Assembly: GCF_042434745.1 (NCBI RefSeq)
Contig: NZ_JBHLSS010000118.1
Strand: one strand, 5' to 3'
Source: Azotobacter paspali
Lineage (GTDB): Bacteria; Pseudomonadota; Gammaproteobacteria; Pseudomonadales; Pseudomonadaceae
DNA: 5,089 bases
Shown: positions 4,538 through 5,089 of the stretch, piece after piece
How the letters are laid out: the number at the start of each line of letters is the position of its first letter
How positions within the stretch are numbered: the stretch's first letter is position 1
Translations under genes and position numbers: made by a program
The notes under the pieces: generated by a model
Told to the model about the DNA's origin: nothing
The model's input: only the letters and a program-made list of their open reading frames with translations
The model's database searches: none

Positions 4538-5089
4538 ACATGTTCGACCCGGGCTCGGGGACTGGCTATGCGTTTGTTTCGTGCCTTGTCCCGTCCACCG
4601 ATCGGCTTGCCGGCCTGGCCTTTGCGCTGGATAGATGGCCGCCAGCCGATCAGGTGGAGCCAGCGCTCCCGGGGTCTGTCGTGATACCCACGATCCGCCC
4701 AGAAGTCCCGGCTGCTATTGCTTCGGTCGAGCACATCCACCCAATGCGGGGTATCGGCCTCGCTGGCATCGCTTACCTTCACGCAGCGAATCAACGTGTG
4801 CTGGCGATCCACGCTGACCGACAGCTTGTAGCCGAAGTACGACTTGCCGTGTTTCTTCGTCCCGCGCGCCTCGACATCCTTTTGCCGGCGCTTGGCGGGC
4901 GACCATTCGACCGGTAGGGCCTGCGCCTTCACCATGGCCTGCTCATCGGCGGTGTTGTGCTGGATCGGTGCCCGGATAATGCTGGCATCGATGATCTGCC
5001 CCTCGCGGGCCCGCAAGCGGTGCTCCTGCAACTGACGCTGCACCTCGGCAAAGATCCGATGCTCGACGTGGGCCTGTACCAGGCGCTCG
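4537..5089 (-). mobile_element. second IS5-family element, internal part
   Basis: Central transposase sequence of an IS5-group element on the minus strand. It enters from beyond the right edge of the window and stops at the junction near 4537. Neither terminal inverted repeat is present in the window. It differs from the IS427-like fragment on its left, so two separate insertions and a deletion or rearrangement are needed to explain the pair. Confidence 0.75.
4537..5089 (-). pseudogene. IS5-group transposase, partial
   Basis: DDE transposase (DDE_Tnp_1 type) missing its N-terminus (off the window) and C-terminus (lost at the junction). From the right edge it reads ERLVQAHVEHRIFAEVQRQL, then GQIIDASIIRAPIQ with the first catalytic Asp. 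TKKHGKSYFGYKLSVSVD, the conserved strand region of IS5-group enzymes, follows, then RDFWADRGYHDR with the second Asp. RARVEHV carries the catalytic Glu (codon 4543-4545). All three DDE residues are therefore present, but relatives continue RVEHVFG... for roughly 50 more residues, whereas here the frame runs as QPGPDGWQGW into antisense IS427-like sequence until a stop at 4393. The coding sequence is uninterrupted within the window, so breakage is probably recent. The chimeric product is unlikely to work without the C-terminal helices. Confidence 0.78.

Noticed and set aside
4020..4541. 173-codon open frame on the minus strand
   Set aside because: It is antisense to clear IS427-like transposase sequence with catalytic motifs on the plus strand.
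4495..4917. 140-codon open frame on the plus strand
   Set aside because: It is the antisense shadow of the minus-strand IS5-group transposase, which carries all three DDE residues.

Overview
This is a worn accessory region built from broken mobile DNA around a small plus-strand gene island. The integron-type integrase relic, the two IS5-family transposase fragments and the antitoxin relic point to a proteobacterium, most likely gamma- or betaproteobacterial. The sequence does not settle genus, or plasmid versus chromosome. Both outer parts (about 1-950 and 4050-5089) are visibly GC-rich. The middle (about 960-3600) is clearly richer in A+T, which fits separately acquired cargo.

Layout. 20-311: an XRE-type antitoxin pseudogene (two stops, one frameshift). 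312-639: no gene recognised, several inverted repeats. 640-956 (minus): the C-terminal part of an integron-integrase-like tyrosine recombinase, frameshifted. 957-1307: control-like sequence with a 33-codon ORF and two operator-like inverted repeats. 1308-2071: an HD-domain phosphohydrolase gene broken by two reading-frame shifts and probably an internal deletion. 2058-2759: a DNA methyltransferase overlapping the HD gene by 14 bases; it keeps the SAM-binding motif DPFCGSGTT but stops before the catalytic (S/D)PPY motif. 2866-3597: an intact class I SAM-dependent methyltransferase of unknown substrate, with its own ribosome binding site. 3598-4022: a gene-free stretch with a terminator, a 36-codon minus-strand remnant and two adjacent palindromic structures. 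4023-4536: the left part of an IS5-family (IS427-like) element with a nonsense codon. 4537-5089 (minus): part of a second, different IS5-family transposase running off the window end.

The best candidate for an undescribed system is the HD hydrolase + DNA methyltransferase + class I methyltransferase set. The HD/methyltransferase overlap indicates co-translation in the ancestor, and a hydrolase paired with a DNA methylase next to mobile elements resembles defence or DNA-modification cargo. As it stands the first two genes look inactive. Only the third appears intact, so any functional claim needs intact homologues elsewhere. All family assignments come from reading motifs by eye; no database search was run.
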